A stretch of 64,000 bases of DNA from Nibribacter ruber (GTDB lineage: Bacteria > Bacteroidota > Bacteroidia > Cytophagales > Hymenobacteraceae): the NCBI RefSeq assembly GCF_009913235.1, contig NZ_CP047897.1:2273501-2337500 (forward strand), given 5' to 3'. The notes under the pieces were generated by a model, which worked only from the letters and a program-made list of their open reading frames with translations, had not been told where the DNA came from and made no database searches. This document shows positions 1 through 8,193 of the stretch, one piece after another. The number at the start of each line of letters is the position of its first letter. The first letter of the stretch is position 1. The translations under genes and the position numbers were made by a program.

Positions 1-169
1 AGTACTGGGCAGAGCTATCAGTCGGGTTGAAACCAACCCATGCCCAGATTCCCAAAAGCAATTCTACCAAGGCTGCGCCAAATGCTACTTTCTTGGCTCC
101 CTGTCCTTTTACCAACAGTACCAGCAGTGCGGCCACAGCAGGCCATAAGATTAATAATGCGGTTAACAT
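1..169 (-). CDS. nuoM: NADH-quinone oxidoreductase subunit M, N-terminal part (partial at window edge)
   Basis: Only the first 56 codons are in the window. The reading frame opens with ATG at 169, ten bases after the nuoL stop, and runs off the left edge without a stop. The visible peptide is one long hydrophobic segment (start MLTALLILWPAVAALLVLLV) followed by a second one, as expected for the first membrane helices of the Mrp-antiporter-like proton-pumping subunit NuoM. Identity rests mainly on operon position after nuoL plus the helix pattern, since the diagnostic motifs of the family lie beyond the edge. Confidence 0.8.
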   Translation of the reverse strand, partial: MLTALLILWPAVAALLVLLVKGQGAKKVAFGAALVELLLGIWAWVGFNPTDSSAQY

Positions 170-179
170 GTGTGGCCTA

Positions 180-2135
180 TCAGATAATAAAGTTCAGCAA
201 TAAAATTAACGCGATGCCCAGCACCATCATCAGAATGTAAGAACCGGTGGCTCCGCTCTGGACAAAGCGCAAGGTGCGTCCGCCACCCAAAGTAGCTTTC
301 CCGAAACCGTTCACGATTGGGTCAATCAGACCTTTCTCAACAAAGCGGTGCAAACCGGTAGACAGAGCCATAACAGGTTTTACAATGATGGCGTTGTACA
401 GTTCATCCACGTAGTATTTGTTGTACACCAGCTTATGCAACGGCGACAAAGGGGCACCTTCTTCAGCAGGAACAGATTTCTTCTTGCCATAGATGACATA
501 AGCCAAGATAATGGCAACTACTGCTACTGCCACCGACACGCCCATGAGCATGTATTCCGTCTCATGTGACAGGTGCTGTGCCTCAAACGCGCTTGGCACG
601 GCTCTTCTGGCCAGTTCATAGATAGGCGACAAGAAGTTACCCAGCATGTGGTTCTGGCTGAATACCGCCGGCAAGCCCATGAATCCACCAATGGTAGAAA
701 GAATGGCCAGGATAATCAAAGGAATGGTCATCACGGCGGGTGACTCATGCAAGTGCTTGCGTTGCTCCTCGGTGCCTCTGAACTCCCCGAAGAAAGCCAG
801 ATACAACAGTCTGAACATGTAGAAGGCCGTCATGAACGAAGTCAACAGACCAAATGCCCACATCACCTTGCTGTGCACAAATACGTGCGCCAACAACTCA
901 TCTTTAGAGAAGAAACCGGCAAACGGCGGAATACCAGAAATGGCCAACGTCCCGATTAAGAAAGTCAGGAAGGTGATAGGCAATACTTTTTTCAGGCCGC
1001 CCATTCTGCGCAAATCCTGCTCACCCGACATGGCGTGAATTACGCTACCCGCGCCCAAGAACAGAAGGGCTTTGAAGAAGGCGTGCGTCAACACGTGGAA
1101 CAAAGAAGACGAATATGCCATCACGCCCAGCGCCAGGAACATATAGCCTAGCTGACTCACCGTAGAGTATGCCAATACTTTTTTGATGTCGTTTTGGAAA
1201 AGGCCAATGGTAGCGGCAAACAGAGCCGTAGCCAAACCAATGATGGCCACAAACTCAAGCGTGTCCGGCGCCAGGGTATAGAGCACGTTGGAACGTATCA
1301 CCATGTAGATACCCGCCGTCACCATGGTAGCGGCGTGAATTAAGGCAGACACTGGTGTTGGACCCGCCATCGCGTCTGGCAACCACGTATAAAGCGGCAA
1401 CTGAGCGGACTTACCCATAGCACCCACGAACAGCAAAAAGGTAATGGCAATCACTACGGCATCGTTTACCTGGTTCAGTTGTGAGGCTTGGTTGAACACC
1501 TCGCCGTAGCTCACGCTACCGTAGGTGATGAAGATTAAGAAGATACCCAGCAAGAAGCCTAAGTCACCAATACGGTTAATGATGAAGGCTTTCTTAGCGG
1601 CGTTGTTATAAGGTGTTACCTTGTTCCAGAACCCGATGAGCAGGTACGAGCAAAGGCCCACGCCTTCCCAGCCCACAAACATCATCACGTAGTTCGCACC
1701 CATCACCAGCAGAAGCATGGAGAACACAAACAGGTTAAGGAAGGAGAAGAATTTACCGAAGTTCTCATCATGGCTCATGTAGCCCGCTGAGTAGATATGA
1801 ATCACAGAACCCACGCCCGTCACCAATAACAGCATCACCAGCGACAACTGGTCAATCTGGAAGGCGAACGGGATCTGGAGGTTGGCGACGTTAATCCAGT
1901 CAAAGATTTGCGTGGTGTACGGACGGTTGCCATAGCCCTCAAACCCAAAGAACAGGTACAAAGACAGCAGGAACGAGCCCAGGACAGAGGCACAGCCAAT
2001 GAGTCCCGCCAGCCCTTTCGGCAATTTCCGGTTGCCAATACCGTTAATCAGAAACCCGATGAACGGCAGGAGCGGAATCAGCAACGTAATGAGACGCATC
2101 TCAGAATTGTTTGCCGGCAAAATAAATTCTTGCAT
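180..2135 (-). CDS. nuoL: NADH-quinone oxidoreductase subunit L
   Basis: Largest membrane antiporter-like subunit of complex I, at the distal end of the proton-pumping arm in the inner membrane. The 651 residues are of normal length. Family signatures are visible: FVGWEGVGLCSYLLIGFW at about 153-170, and WLPDAMAGPTPVSALIHAAT at about 251-270, the most conserved stretch of the Nqo12/NuoL family. Many hydrophobic helices follow, ending in a C-terminal extension with a last membrane helix (about 630-650), which matches the long lateral helix of NuoL. The start at 2135 gives a short polar leader before the first helix; Met13 (2099) is an alternative start. It lies between nuoK and nuoM. Confidence 0.97.
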   Translation of the reverse strand: MQEFILPANNSEMRLITLLIPLLPFIGFLINGIGNRKLPKGLAGLIGCASVLGSFLLSLYLFFGFEGYGNRPYTTQIFDWINVANLQIPFAFQIDQLSLVMLLLVTGVGSVIHIYSAGYMSHDENFGKFFSFLNLFVFSMLLLVMGANYVMMFVGWEGVGLCSYLLIGFWNKVTPYNNAAKKAFIINRIGDLGFLLGIFLIFITYGSVSYGEVFNQASQLNQVNDAVVIAITFLLFVGAMGKSAQLPLYTWLPDAMAGPTPVSALIHAATMVTAGIYMVIRSNVLYTLAPDTLEFVAIIGLATALFAATIGLFQNDIKKVLAYSTVSQLGYMFLALGVMAYSSSLFHVLTHAFFKALLFLGAGSVIHAMSGEQDLRRMGGLKKVLPITFLTFLIGTLAISGIPPFAGFFSKDELLAHVFVHSKVMWAFGLLTSFMTAFYMFRLLYLAFFGEFRGTEEQRKHLHESPAVMTIPLIILAILSTIGGFMGLPAVFSQNHMLGNFLSPIYELARRAVPSAFEAQHLSHETEYMLMGVSVAVAVVAIILAYVIYGKKKSVPAEEGAPLSPLHKLVYNKYYVDELYNAIIVKPVMALSTGLHRFVEKGLIDPIVNGFGKATLGGGRTLRFVQSGATGSYILMMVLGIALILLLNFII

Positions 2136-2195
2136 TTGGTAAAGCGTATATGAAACGGTATGCTTAACAGATTCAGGCAGAGACTACACGTCTGT

Positions 2196-2525
2196 CTACC
2201 ACTTCAATTTGTTCAGGAAATGTATGTCTGTGGTGCGCAGGTTGCGGTAGATCATCACAATGATGGCCAACCCCACGGCCACCTCGGCGGCAGCCACGGC
2301 CATGATGAAGAACACAAAAATCTGCCCGTTGGGATCTGAGCGGTACGCTGAGAACGCCGTGAGCAACAGGTTCACAGAGTTCAGCATGAGCTCCACGCAC
2401 ATAAAGATGATGATGGCATTACGACGGGTCAGAACTCCAATGATGCCAATACAAAACAGGGCGGTGCTGAAGAACAGATAGTAGTTCAGCGGGATGGTTC
2501 TGATTACCTCAGGTATCTCATTCAT
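2196..2525 (-). CDS. nuoK: NADH-quinone oxidoreductase subunit K
   Basis: Small three-helix membrane subunit of complex I. The protein of 109 residues starts MNEIPEVIRTIPLNYYLFF and carries the family core FMCVELMLNSVNLLLTAF, with the conserved Glu needed for proton transfer, followed by AAAEVAVGLAIIV with the second conserved Glu. The open frame extends 13 codons upstream to 2564, but 2525 gives the usual NuoK length. The stop lies about 60 bases before nuoL. The gap to nuoJ upstream is unusually long (344 bases) for this operon and holds two copies of the 38-bp palindrome. Confidence 0.96.
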   Translation of the reverse strand: MNEIPEVIRTIPLNYYLFFSTALFCIGIIGVLTRRNAIIIFMCVELMLNSVNLLLTAFSAYRSDPNGQIFVFFIMAVAAAEVAVGLAIIVMIYRNLRTTDIHFLNKLKW

Positions 2526-2662
2526 GGTCTTTGTATTCTCAGGAATTGCCTTGCCCGGGCGCATAAACGGCGGCCAAAGTTATTCCCATTTTTTGGTAAA
2601 TCCACATTAAATTAAACCCTCTCCCCAGTTCCTGTTCTTAGGAGCCGGAGTACCTTCTCTGC

Positions 2663-2700
2663 CGTTTTTGGGCTCTTTTCAAGAAAATAGGCGAAAAACG
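2663..2700. repeat. 38-bp palindromic element, copy 1
   Basis: Starts CGTTTTTGGGCTC and ends GCGAAAAACG; imperfect hairpin with 17-nt arms. Lies in the nuoJ-nuoK gap. The consensus left arm of the family is CGTTTTTGGCCTGTTTT, the loop CTGG or CCAG, and the right arm is the reverse complement of the left. Confidence 0.88.
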
Positions 2701-2764
2701 CCTTTAATTGAAAATGCCTGTCTTTGGCTTTGAAGCCTGGAGGGGCTGCCTCCTCCTACCCACC

Positions 2765-2802
2765 CGTTTTTGGCTTGTTTTCTGGAAATCAGGCTAAAAA
2801 CG
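2765..2802. repeat. 38-bp palindromic element, copy 2
   Basis: CTGG-loop copy in the same orientation as copy 1 and 64 bases from it. The arms are CGTTTTTGGCTTG and CAGGCTAAAAACG, with a few mismatches. It sits in the nuoJ-nuoK gap of the nuo operon. Confidence 0.9.
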
Positions 2803-2869
2803 AAGGAGCGGTCTGACAAGAAAAAAAGACAACATGCACAGCTGTCCTTTTCTGGCGCTTGTCTGCGCC

Positions 2870-3385
2870 TTAGAATCTGTTTTGCTCGCCCGGTTCGCGC
2901 TTGCCCAGCATGACGGCACCCGCCATGGCAGCCAGGAACAACACAGACGCCAGCTCAAACGGCAACAGGTAGTCCTTGAAAAGCACCTTGCCCAGGTTTT
3001 CTACCAGGCCAATCTGCGAATTGAAAGAAGCAGGGTCATAGGCTCCCGTGTTCACATCCTTCAGGGCGGCAATCATCACTACCAGCAAGATTCCGCCGGC
3101 AATGGCAGCGGCAAACTTACTCAGGTTGGACTTGTGCACCTCGGTGTCTTCGCGCATGTTCAGAAACATGATCACAAACAGGAACAACACCATGATGGCC
3201 CCCATGTACACAATAAAGTTCACAGCCGCCACAAACTGGGCATTGAGCATGATGTAATGGCCCGTCAAAGAGAAGAAGGTCAGGATCATGAACAAGATGC
3301 TGTACACTGGGTTCTTGGACACCACTACCCCAATGGCAGCAAACAAGGTCAAGAAGGTTAAGAAATAGAATAAATTACCCGTCAT
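2870..3385 (-). CDS. nuoJ: NADH-quinone oxidoreductase subunit J
   Basis: Membrane subunit of complex I, 171 residues. Five hydrophobic helices are apparent. The N-terminal part contains NPVYSILFMILTFFSLTGHYIMLNAQFVAAVNFIVYMGAIMVLFLFVIMFLN, of which the segment with VYMGAIMVLFLFV (about 59-71) is the pi-bulge helix that is the hallmark of NuoJ/ND6. The C-terminus is short and polar. The start ATG lies 36 bases after the nuoI stop. Confidence 0.96.
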   Translation of the reverse strand: MTGNLFYFLTFLTLFAAIGVVVSKNPVYSILFMILTFFSLTGHYIMLNAQFVAAVNFIVYMGAIMVLFLFVIMFLNMREDTEVHKSNLSKFAAAIAGGILLVVMIAALKDVNTGAYDPASFNSQIGLVENLGKVLFKDYLLPFELASVLFLAAMAGAVMLGKREPGEQNRF

Positions 3386-3421
3386 ATCAATGGTTGGTGA
3401 TGATCGCGTGTTGGTGAGAGA

Positions 3422-3931
3422 TTAGTTAGGGGCAGAAGTAGGCATGGGCTCCACCAAACGGTCTTTGCCGTAGATGAACTCGTCGCGCTCGTATCTGGCC
3501 GGGGCCGTCTTGTCGTTCTGCAGGAAGATGGCCGCCTTGGGGCAGGCTTCTTCACACAGGCCGCAGAAGATGCAGCGCAGCATGTTAATCTCATAGCTCA
3601 CCGCGTATTTCTCTTCGCGGTACAAGCCTTCCTCCCCTCTCTTGCGCTCACCGGCTACCATGGTAATGGCCTCGGCCGGACAGGCTACGGCACAAAGACC
3701 ACAGGCCGTGCAACGCTCTCTGCCCTGCTCGTCACGTTTTAAGACGTGCAAGCCCCTCCACACCGCACTCATAGGGCGGGTTTCTTCTGGGTACTTAATA
3801 GTCGCCTTCTTTTTAAAGAAGTGGCGCATGGTGATAGAAAGACCCTGGAAAATGGCGGGGAGATACATTCTCTCCGAAAAATTCATGGGTTTCTTCTCCA
3901 GCTTCTTTGCTCTATTACTTAATGATTGCAT
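3422..3931 (-). CDS. nuoI: NADH-quinone oxidoreductase subunit I (two [4Fe-4S] clusters)
   Basis: Peripheral-arm subunit that carries clusters N6a and N6b and passes electrons toward NuoB and quinone. The protein has 169 residues with two complete ferredoxin motifs: CTACGLCAVACP (Cys74, 77, 80, 84) and CIFCGLCEEACP (Cys120, 123, 126, 130). The N-terminal amphipathic part (MYLPAIFQGLSITMRHFF) is the usual membrane-surface anchor of NuoI. The second methionine (Met16) is a possible start. It lies between nuoH and nuoJ, the standard order. Confidence 0.97.
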   Translation of the reverse strand: MQSLSNRAKKLEKKPMNFSERMYLPAIFQGLSITMRHFFKKKATIKYPEETRPMSAVWRGLHVLKRDEQGRERCTACGLCAVACPAEAITMVAGERKRGEEGLYREEKYAVSYEINMLRCIFCGLCEEACPKAAIFLQNDKTAPARYERDEFIYGKDRLVEPMPTSAPN

Positions 3932-4006
3932 ATCAATCTGGTCTTTAAATAGTAGGTAAGGCTTTTCTCAAATAGAAAGAAGCATCACAATGGTGCAGGC
4001 AATCGT

Positions 4007-5065
4007 TTATCTGAAGTATTCTTCCTTCAGTAAAATGGCACCCGCTGTCAAGATCACGTTCAGGATGGACAACGGAATCAAGATTTTCCAGCCCAGGTTC
4101 ATCAATTGGTCATACCGGAAGCGCGGCAAGGTCCAGCGCACCCACATGAAGAAGAAGATGAAGAAGAAAATCTTGCCAAACAAGGCCACCGTACCCAGGA
4201 TGGTCACCACGTTGTGCGGCAAGCCCAGGTCATACATGAATGGGAAGTTATAGCCGCCAAAGTACAGCGTAGACATCACGGCAGAGGCCACAAAGATGTT
4301 CACGTACTCCGCAAACAGGTACAAGCCCATGCCCATAGAACTGTACTCCGTGTGGTACCCGCCAATCAGCTCGGTCTCGCACTCAGGCAAGTCAAACGGA
4401 ACGCGGTTGGTCTCAGCAAAGGCACAGGTAATGAAGATGATGAAGCCTACCGGCTGGTAGAAGATGTTCCAGTTGAAGCCAGAGATCCCGAACAGGTCTG
4501 CTCCCTGCTGCTCAGCTATGCCGCGCATGGAAAGCGTTCCAGACAGCAACAGCAACGCAATGATGGACATACCCATGGCCAGCTCATAGCTGATGTTCTG
4601 CGAAGCCGCTCTAATGGCACCCAGCAATGAGAACTTGTTGTTAGACGCCCAGCCACCAATCATGATGCCGTACACGCCCAAGGCCACTACCCCGAAGATG
4701 TAGAGAATGCCGATGTTCACCTCAATGGCCTGCAACGGAATGACCATGTCCCCAATGATGAGGGTATTGCCAAACGGAATCACGGCGCTGGCCATACAGG
4801 CCGTCAACATGGCCAGTGATGGACCAGCCACAAACAGGAACTTATTGGCATTGGCCGGCACGAACTCCTCTTTGAAGAAAAGCTTAACGGCATCTGCCAG
4901 AGGCTGCGCCAACCCAAACGGACCCGCCCGGTTGGGTCCCACGCGGTCCTGGATGAACGCCGCCACCTTGCGCTCTGCGTAGGTAGAGTACGTGGCAATC
5001 AGCAGGGTAATGCCAAAAATGGCGAAGATGATGGCTGCCTTGATCAATAATAGGGTTAGCTCCAT
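4007..5065 (-). CDS. nuoH: NADH-quinone oxidoreductase subunit H
   Basis: Membrane subunit that forms much of the quinone chamber where the peripheral and membrane arms meet. The 352 residues show about eight helices. Signatures are present: AERKVAAFIQDRVGPNRAGP near residues 28-48, and FAETNRVPFDLPECETELIGGYHTEYSSM, with the acidic loop between helices 5 and 6 that is essential in the family. The start codon overlaps the nuoG stop by one base (TAATG at 5067-5063), so the two are probably translationally coupled. Confidence 0.97.
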   Translation of the reverse strand: MELTLLLIKAAIIFAIFGITLLIATYSTYAERKVAAFIQDRVGPNRAGPFGLAQPLADAVKLFFKEEFVPANANKFLFVAGPSLAMLTACMASAVIPFGNTLIIGDMVIPLQAIEVNIGILYIFGVVALGVYGIMIGGWASNNKFSLLGAIRAASQNISYELAMGMSIIALLLLSGTLSMRGIAEQQGADLFGISGFNWNIFYQPVGFIIFITCAFAETNRVPFDLPECETELIGGYHTEYSSMGMGLYLFAEYVNIFVASAVMSTLYFGGYNFPFMYDLGLPHNVVTILGTVALFGKIFFFIFFFMWVRWTLPRFRYDQLMNLGWKILIPLSILNVILTAGAILLKEEYFR

Positions 5066-6099
5066 TATACTTGTCTTCCTAGGTTAAAAGGAGTGGATTT
5101 TAAATCTTCTTCGGTTGATCCTGGCAAGTTAGGCACCACCGGTACGTTCAACACCGGCAACTCATAGTGGTTGGCAGAGATCACAGAACCCTGGTCAATG
5201 TGACGAGGCCCTTCAATGGTCCAGTCCTGCGGATCTTTGTGGTCAAAGCGGCATTCGTTGCAGATGAACTCCTGCACCTCGCCGTACTTGTCTTTCCGGC
5301 CCGTAACACGCAATACGTCATTGCCGCGCATCCACAGCACCACTTTACCAGAGCAGGTAGGGCAGTCGCGGTGGGCATCCATGGGTTTGGTGAACCACAC
5401 GCGGTTTTTGAAACGGAACGTCTTGTCAGTCAAGGCGCCTACCGGGCACACGTCAATCACGTTCCCAGAGAACTCGTTGTCAATCACGTTTTCAATGTAG
5501 GTACCAATCTCGGCGGCATCGCCTCTACCCAACACGCCGTGCACGCGCTTGTCCGTAATCTGGTCAGCGGTGTATACGCAGCGGTAGCACAGGATGCAAC
5601 GCGTCATGTGCAGTTGAATCAATGGGCCTATGTCCTTTTTCTCAAACGTGCGGCGCTCTTCTTCATACCGCGTAGCCGATGTGCCGTGCTCATAAGAGAA
5701 GTTCTGCAAATCGCACTCACCGGCCTGGTCGCAGATTGGGCAATCCAGTGGGTGGTTAATCAACAGCATTTCCACCACGCCTTTGCGGGCGGCCAGTACG
5801 TCTGGATTGGTAGTGTTCTCCACCACCATGCCGTCTTGTACCGGGGTAATGCAGGAAGCCACCAGCTTAGGCATAGGGCGCGGGTCTTTGGCAGAACCAG
5901 CCGCTACCTTAACCAGGCAAGCCCGGCACTTTCCGCCGCTTCCTTTCAAAGGAGTATAATAGCACATGGCCGGAGGAACCACATCGCCGCCTATTTTACG
6001 GGCTGCGTTGAGGATGGTAGTTCCCTCTTCTACCTCCACCTCTATGCCATCAAAAGTTATCTTTACCATTTCACTATCTTGTTGATTGCTGGTTGTCAC
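5065..6099 (-). CDS. nuoG: NADH-quinone oxidoreductase subunit G, short form
   Basis: Iron-sulfur subunit of the NADH-oxidising arm. At 344 residues it is about half the length of classical NuoG (often 700-900). Numbering from the ATG at 6099, the visible ligands are a [2Fe-2S] set (Cys46, 58, 61, 83), the His/Cys motif of N5 (His116, Cys120, 123, 129) and a [4Fe-4S] set (Cys168, 171, 174 with Cys218 in CPVGA). A last Cys group (246, 249, 280, 283) marks the beginning of the molybdopterin-oxidoreductase region, which then stops. Met11 (6069) begins MVKITFDGIEVEVEEG and is an equally likely start. Short NuoG forms are known in Bacteroidota, so this looks like a lineage feature rather than damage. 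Confidence 0.95.
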   Translation of the reverse strand: MTTSNQQDSEMVKITFDGIEVEVEEGTTILNAARKIGGDVVPPAMCYYTPLKGSGGKCRACLVKVAAGSAKDPRPMPKLVASCITPVQDGMVVENTTNPDVLAARKGVVEMLLINHPLDCPICDQAGECDLQNFSYEHGTSATRYEEERRTFEKKDIGPLIQLHMTRCILCYRCVYTADQITDKRVHGVLGRGDAAEIGTYIENVIDNEFSGNVIDVCPVGALTDKTFRFKNRVWFTKPMDAHRDCPTCSGKVVLWMRGNDVLRVTGRKDKYGEVQEFICNECRFDHKDPQDWTIEGPRHIDQGSVISANHYELPVLNVPVVPNLPGSTEEDLKSTPFNLGRQV

Positions 6100-6140
6100 C
6101 TGTAGGTGAACATCAGCAAATGGCTATTTAATCTATTGCT

Positions 6141-6178
6141 CGTTTTTGGCTTCTTTTCTGCAAAACAGGCCAAAAACG
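6141..6178. repeat. 38-bp palindromic element, copy 3
   Basis: Lies between the nuoF stop (6187) and the nuoG start. Left arm CGTTTTTGGCTTCTTTT, loop CTGC, right arm AAAACAGGCCAAAAACG. Only 8 bases separate it from the nuoF stop codon. Confidence 0.9.
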
Positions 6179-6186
6179 AAATTCTT

Positions 6187-7530
6187 TTAGGCTAACACCG
6201 AAGCATTCTTGTTGAACACCGCACCCGGAGAAGTTGCCTGCTCTGGATGTTTCACGTGCCACTCAAACTCTTCCCTAAAGTGACGAACCGCAGCCGCTAC
6301 CGGCCAGGCTGCCGCATCACCCAACGGGCAGATGGTATTCCCTTCAATCTGCTTAGCAACGCTCACCAGCAAGTCTATGTCATGCATGTGGCCATGGCCG
6401 TATTCAATGCGGTGCAAGACTTTCTCTAACCAACCGGTTCCTTCACGGCATGGGCTACACTGTCCGCACGACTCATGGTGGTAGAAACGGGCCAGGGTCC
6501 AGGTATGGCGCACAATACAGGTCTGGTCATCCATCACGAAGAAACCGCCCGAACCCAACATGGTACCCGTGGCAAAACCACCATCAGAAAGCGACTCATA
6601 CGTCATCAATCTATCCTCGCCAGCGGCGGTTTTCAAGATTAAATCCTTTGGCAGAATTGGAACTGAAGAACCACCGGCAATGACGGCTTTCATGTCACGG
6701 CCTTTCCAGATGCCACCGCAGTATTCATCTGAGTAGATGAATTCTTCAACCGGCACGCCCAGCTCAATCTCGTACACGCCCGGCTTATTGATGTTACCAC
6801 CAGCGGAAATCAATTTGGTACCTGTGCTGCGTCCTACACCAATCTTGGCGTATTCAGCGGCAGTGTTGGTGATAATCCAGGGAACAGTTGCAATGGACTC
6901 CACGTTATTCACCACCGTTGGCGAGCCGTAAAGGCCCCACACCGCCGGGAAAGGTGGCTTGTTACGCGGGTTACCGCGCTTGCCTTCCAAAGATTCTAGT
7001 AAAGCCGTCTCTTCGCCGCAGATGTACGCGCCACCGCCTGGGTGCACGTGTAAATCCAGAGAGTAACCGCTTCCTAAGATGTTCTCACCCAAGAAACCGT
7101 TGGCATAGGCTTCGGCAATGGCTTTCTCCAGAATGCGTAGGATGTACATTAACTCCCCGCGTATGTAGATGTAAGAGGTGCGGCAACCCAAGGCGTAGCT
7201 AGACGTGATCATGCCTTCCACCAAAAGGTGCGGCAGTTTTTCCATCAGGTAGCGGTCCTTGAAGGTGCCTGGCTCAGACTCATCTGCGTTGCACACCAGG
7301 TAACGTGGTTTGCCTTCTGGCTTAGCCAAAAAGCTCCACTTCATTCCCGTAGGGAAACCGGCGCCACCACGGCCTCTCAAGCCAGACGTTTTCACTTCTT
7401 CCACCACTTCCTCTGGGGACATGGTCTTCAACGCTTTCTCTACAGAGGCGTAGCCACCGTGCTTGCGGTACACGTCAAAGGTTTCAATGCCTTCAACGTT
7501 GATATGTTCCGTTAATAATTTTCTTCCCAT
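6187..7530 (-). CDS. nuoF: NADH-quinone oxidoreductase subunit F (FMN and NADH site)
   Basis: Subunit that binds NADH and FMN and carries cluster N3, the electron entry point of complex I in the cytoplasm. The protein has 447 residues. Motifs seen are [16 protein letters not shown] (about 50-65, nucleotide-binding), [13 protein letters not shown] (about 81-93), [20 protein letters not shown], and the cluster ligands [15 protein letters not shown] with a later CPLGD cysteine. It overlaps the end of nuoE by 19 bases, a sign of coupled translation. A palindrome copy lies directly after its stop. Confidence 0.98.
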   Translation of the reverse strand: MGRKLLTEHINVEGIETFDVYRKHGGYASVEKALKTMSPEEVVEEVKTSGLRGRGGAGFPTGMKWSFLAKPEGKPRYLVCNADESEPGTFKDRYLMEKLPHLLVEGMITSSYALGCRTSYIYIRGELMYILRILEKAIAEAYANGFLGENILGSGYSLDLHVHPGGGAYICGEETALLESLEGKRGNPRNKPPFPAVWGLYGSPTVVNNVESIATVPWIITNTAAEYAKIGVGRSTGTKLISAGGNINKPGVYEIELGVPVEEFIYSDEYCGGIWKGRDMKAVIAGGSSVPILPKDLILKTAAGEDRLMTYESLSDGGFATGTMLGSGGFFVMDDQTCIVRHTWTLARFYHHESCGQCSPCREGTGWLEKVLHRIEYGHGHMHDIDLLVSVAKQIEGNTICPLGDAAAWPVAAAVRHFREEFEWHVKHPEQATSPGAVFNKNASVLA

Positions 7531-8051
7531 GGTTTCTTCACCGTTGAAGCTTTCAGGTCTTCCAGCAACTGATCTGCGCTGGCAGCGTCCAAATTCTCAT
7601 AATACTGCTCTCTCACCTGCAACATTGGGCCGGTACCGCAAGAGGCAAGGCACTCCACGGTCTTCAAAGTAAAGTTTCCGTCTGCGCTGGTCTCACCCAC
7701 GGCACAACCCAACTTGTTCTCCAAGTGCTGAATCAACTGATCTGAGCCGCGCAGCATGCAGGGCCCCGTTCGGCAAACCTCCAACACGTGCTTGCCCACC
7801 GGTTTCAGGTTGAACATGGTATAAAAGGTGGCCACCTCATACACCTCTATTGGCTGAATGTTCAGGATTTCGGCTACCTTGTCCATCGCCTCTGGGCTTA
7901 TCCAGCCGCCAAACTCGGCCTGCGCAATGTGCAGGATGGGCAACAACGCTGACTTCTGACGGTCTGCCGGGTAATGGGACATGTAACGCCGAATCTCGGC
8001 TAGGGCCCCCTCTGAGAACTGTACTTCTTTCTTTTCTGCTGGTTGATCCAT
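7512..8051 (-). CDS. nuoE: NADH-quinone oxidoreductase subunit E ([2Fe-2S] thioredoxin-like)
   Basis: Partner of NuoF that carries the off-path [2Fe-2S] cluster N1a. With the start at 8051 (MDQPAEKKEVQF) the protein has 179 residues; the frame extends 10 codons further up to 8081. The cluster ligands sit in CRTGPCMLRGSDQL and CLASCGTGPMLQ, as in the 24-kDa/NuoE family. It overlaps nuoF by 19 bases. Upstream there is a gap of about 140 bases to nuoD with several imperfect copies of a TAACTGT-like word but no clear promoter. Confidence 0.96.
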   Translation of the reverse strand: MDQPAEKKEVQFSEGALAEIRRYMSHYPADRQKSALLPILHIAQAEFGGWISPEAMDKVAEILNIQPIEVYEVATFYTMFNLKPVGKHVLEVCRTGPCMLRGSDQLIQHLENKLGCAVGETSADGNFTLKTVECLASCGTGPMLQVREQYYENLDAASADQLLEDLKASTVKKPWEENY

Positions 8052-8193
8052 TGTGGTCAGTGAACAGGATCCAGTAAACAATAAGCAGTTGTATCTGCTA
8101 ACTGTGCTTCCCTATTCCTTTATATATAACAGGATGCAATGTATTCTTGTGCTCTGCTAACTGATAACTATTTACTGTTACCTGTTAACTGTC

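Larger units (their letters stand above)
2526..2869. other. Gap between nuoJ and nuoK with two palindromes
   Basis: 344 bases inside the nuo operon without any credible gene. The open frame over 2834-3361 on plus is antisense to nuoJ. The only structure seen is two copies of the 38-bp palindrome (2663-2700 and 2765-2802), so a nuo transcript crossing here would form two hairpins in tandem. No TAnnTTTG-type promoter for nuoK was recognised. Confidence 0.7.

Noticed and set aside
5167..6105. Long plus-strand frame of 312 codons opposite nuoG
   Set aside because: It is the antisense shadow of nuoG, which has all its cluster motifs; the plus frame shows no family likeness and is rich in His, Val and Arg as antisense frames are.
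8082..8193. Possible internal promoter or element between nuoD and nuoE
   Set aside because: Only loose repeats of a TAACTGT-like word are seen; no TAnnTTTG with a -33 box and no palindrome.
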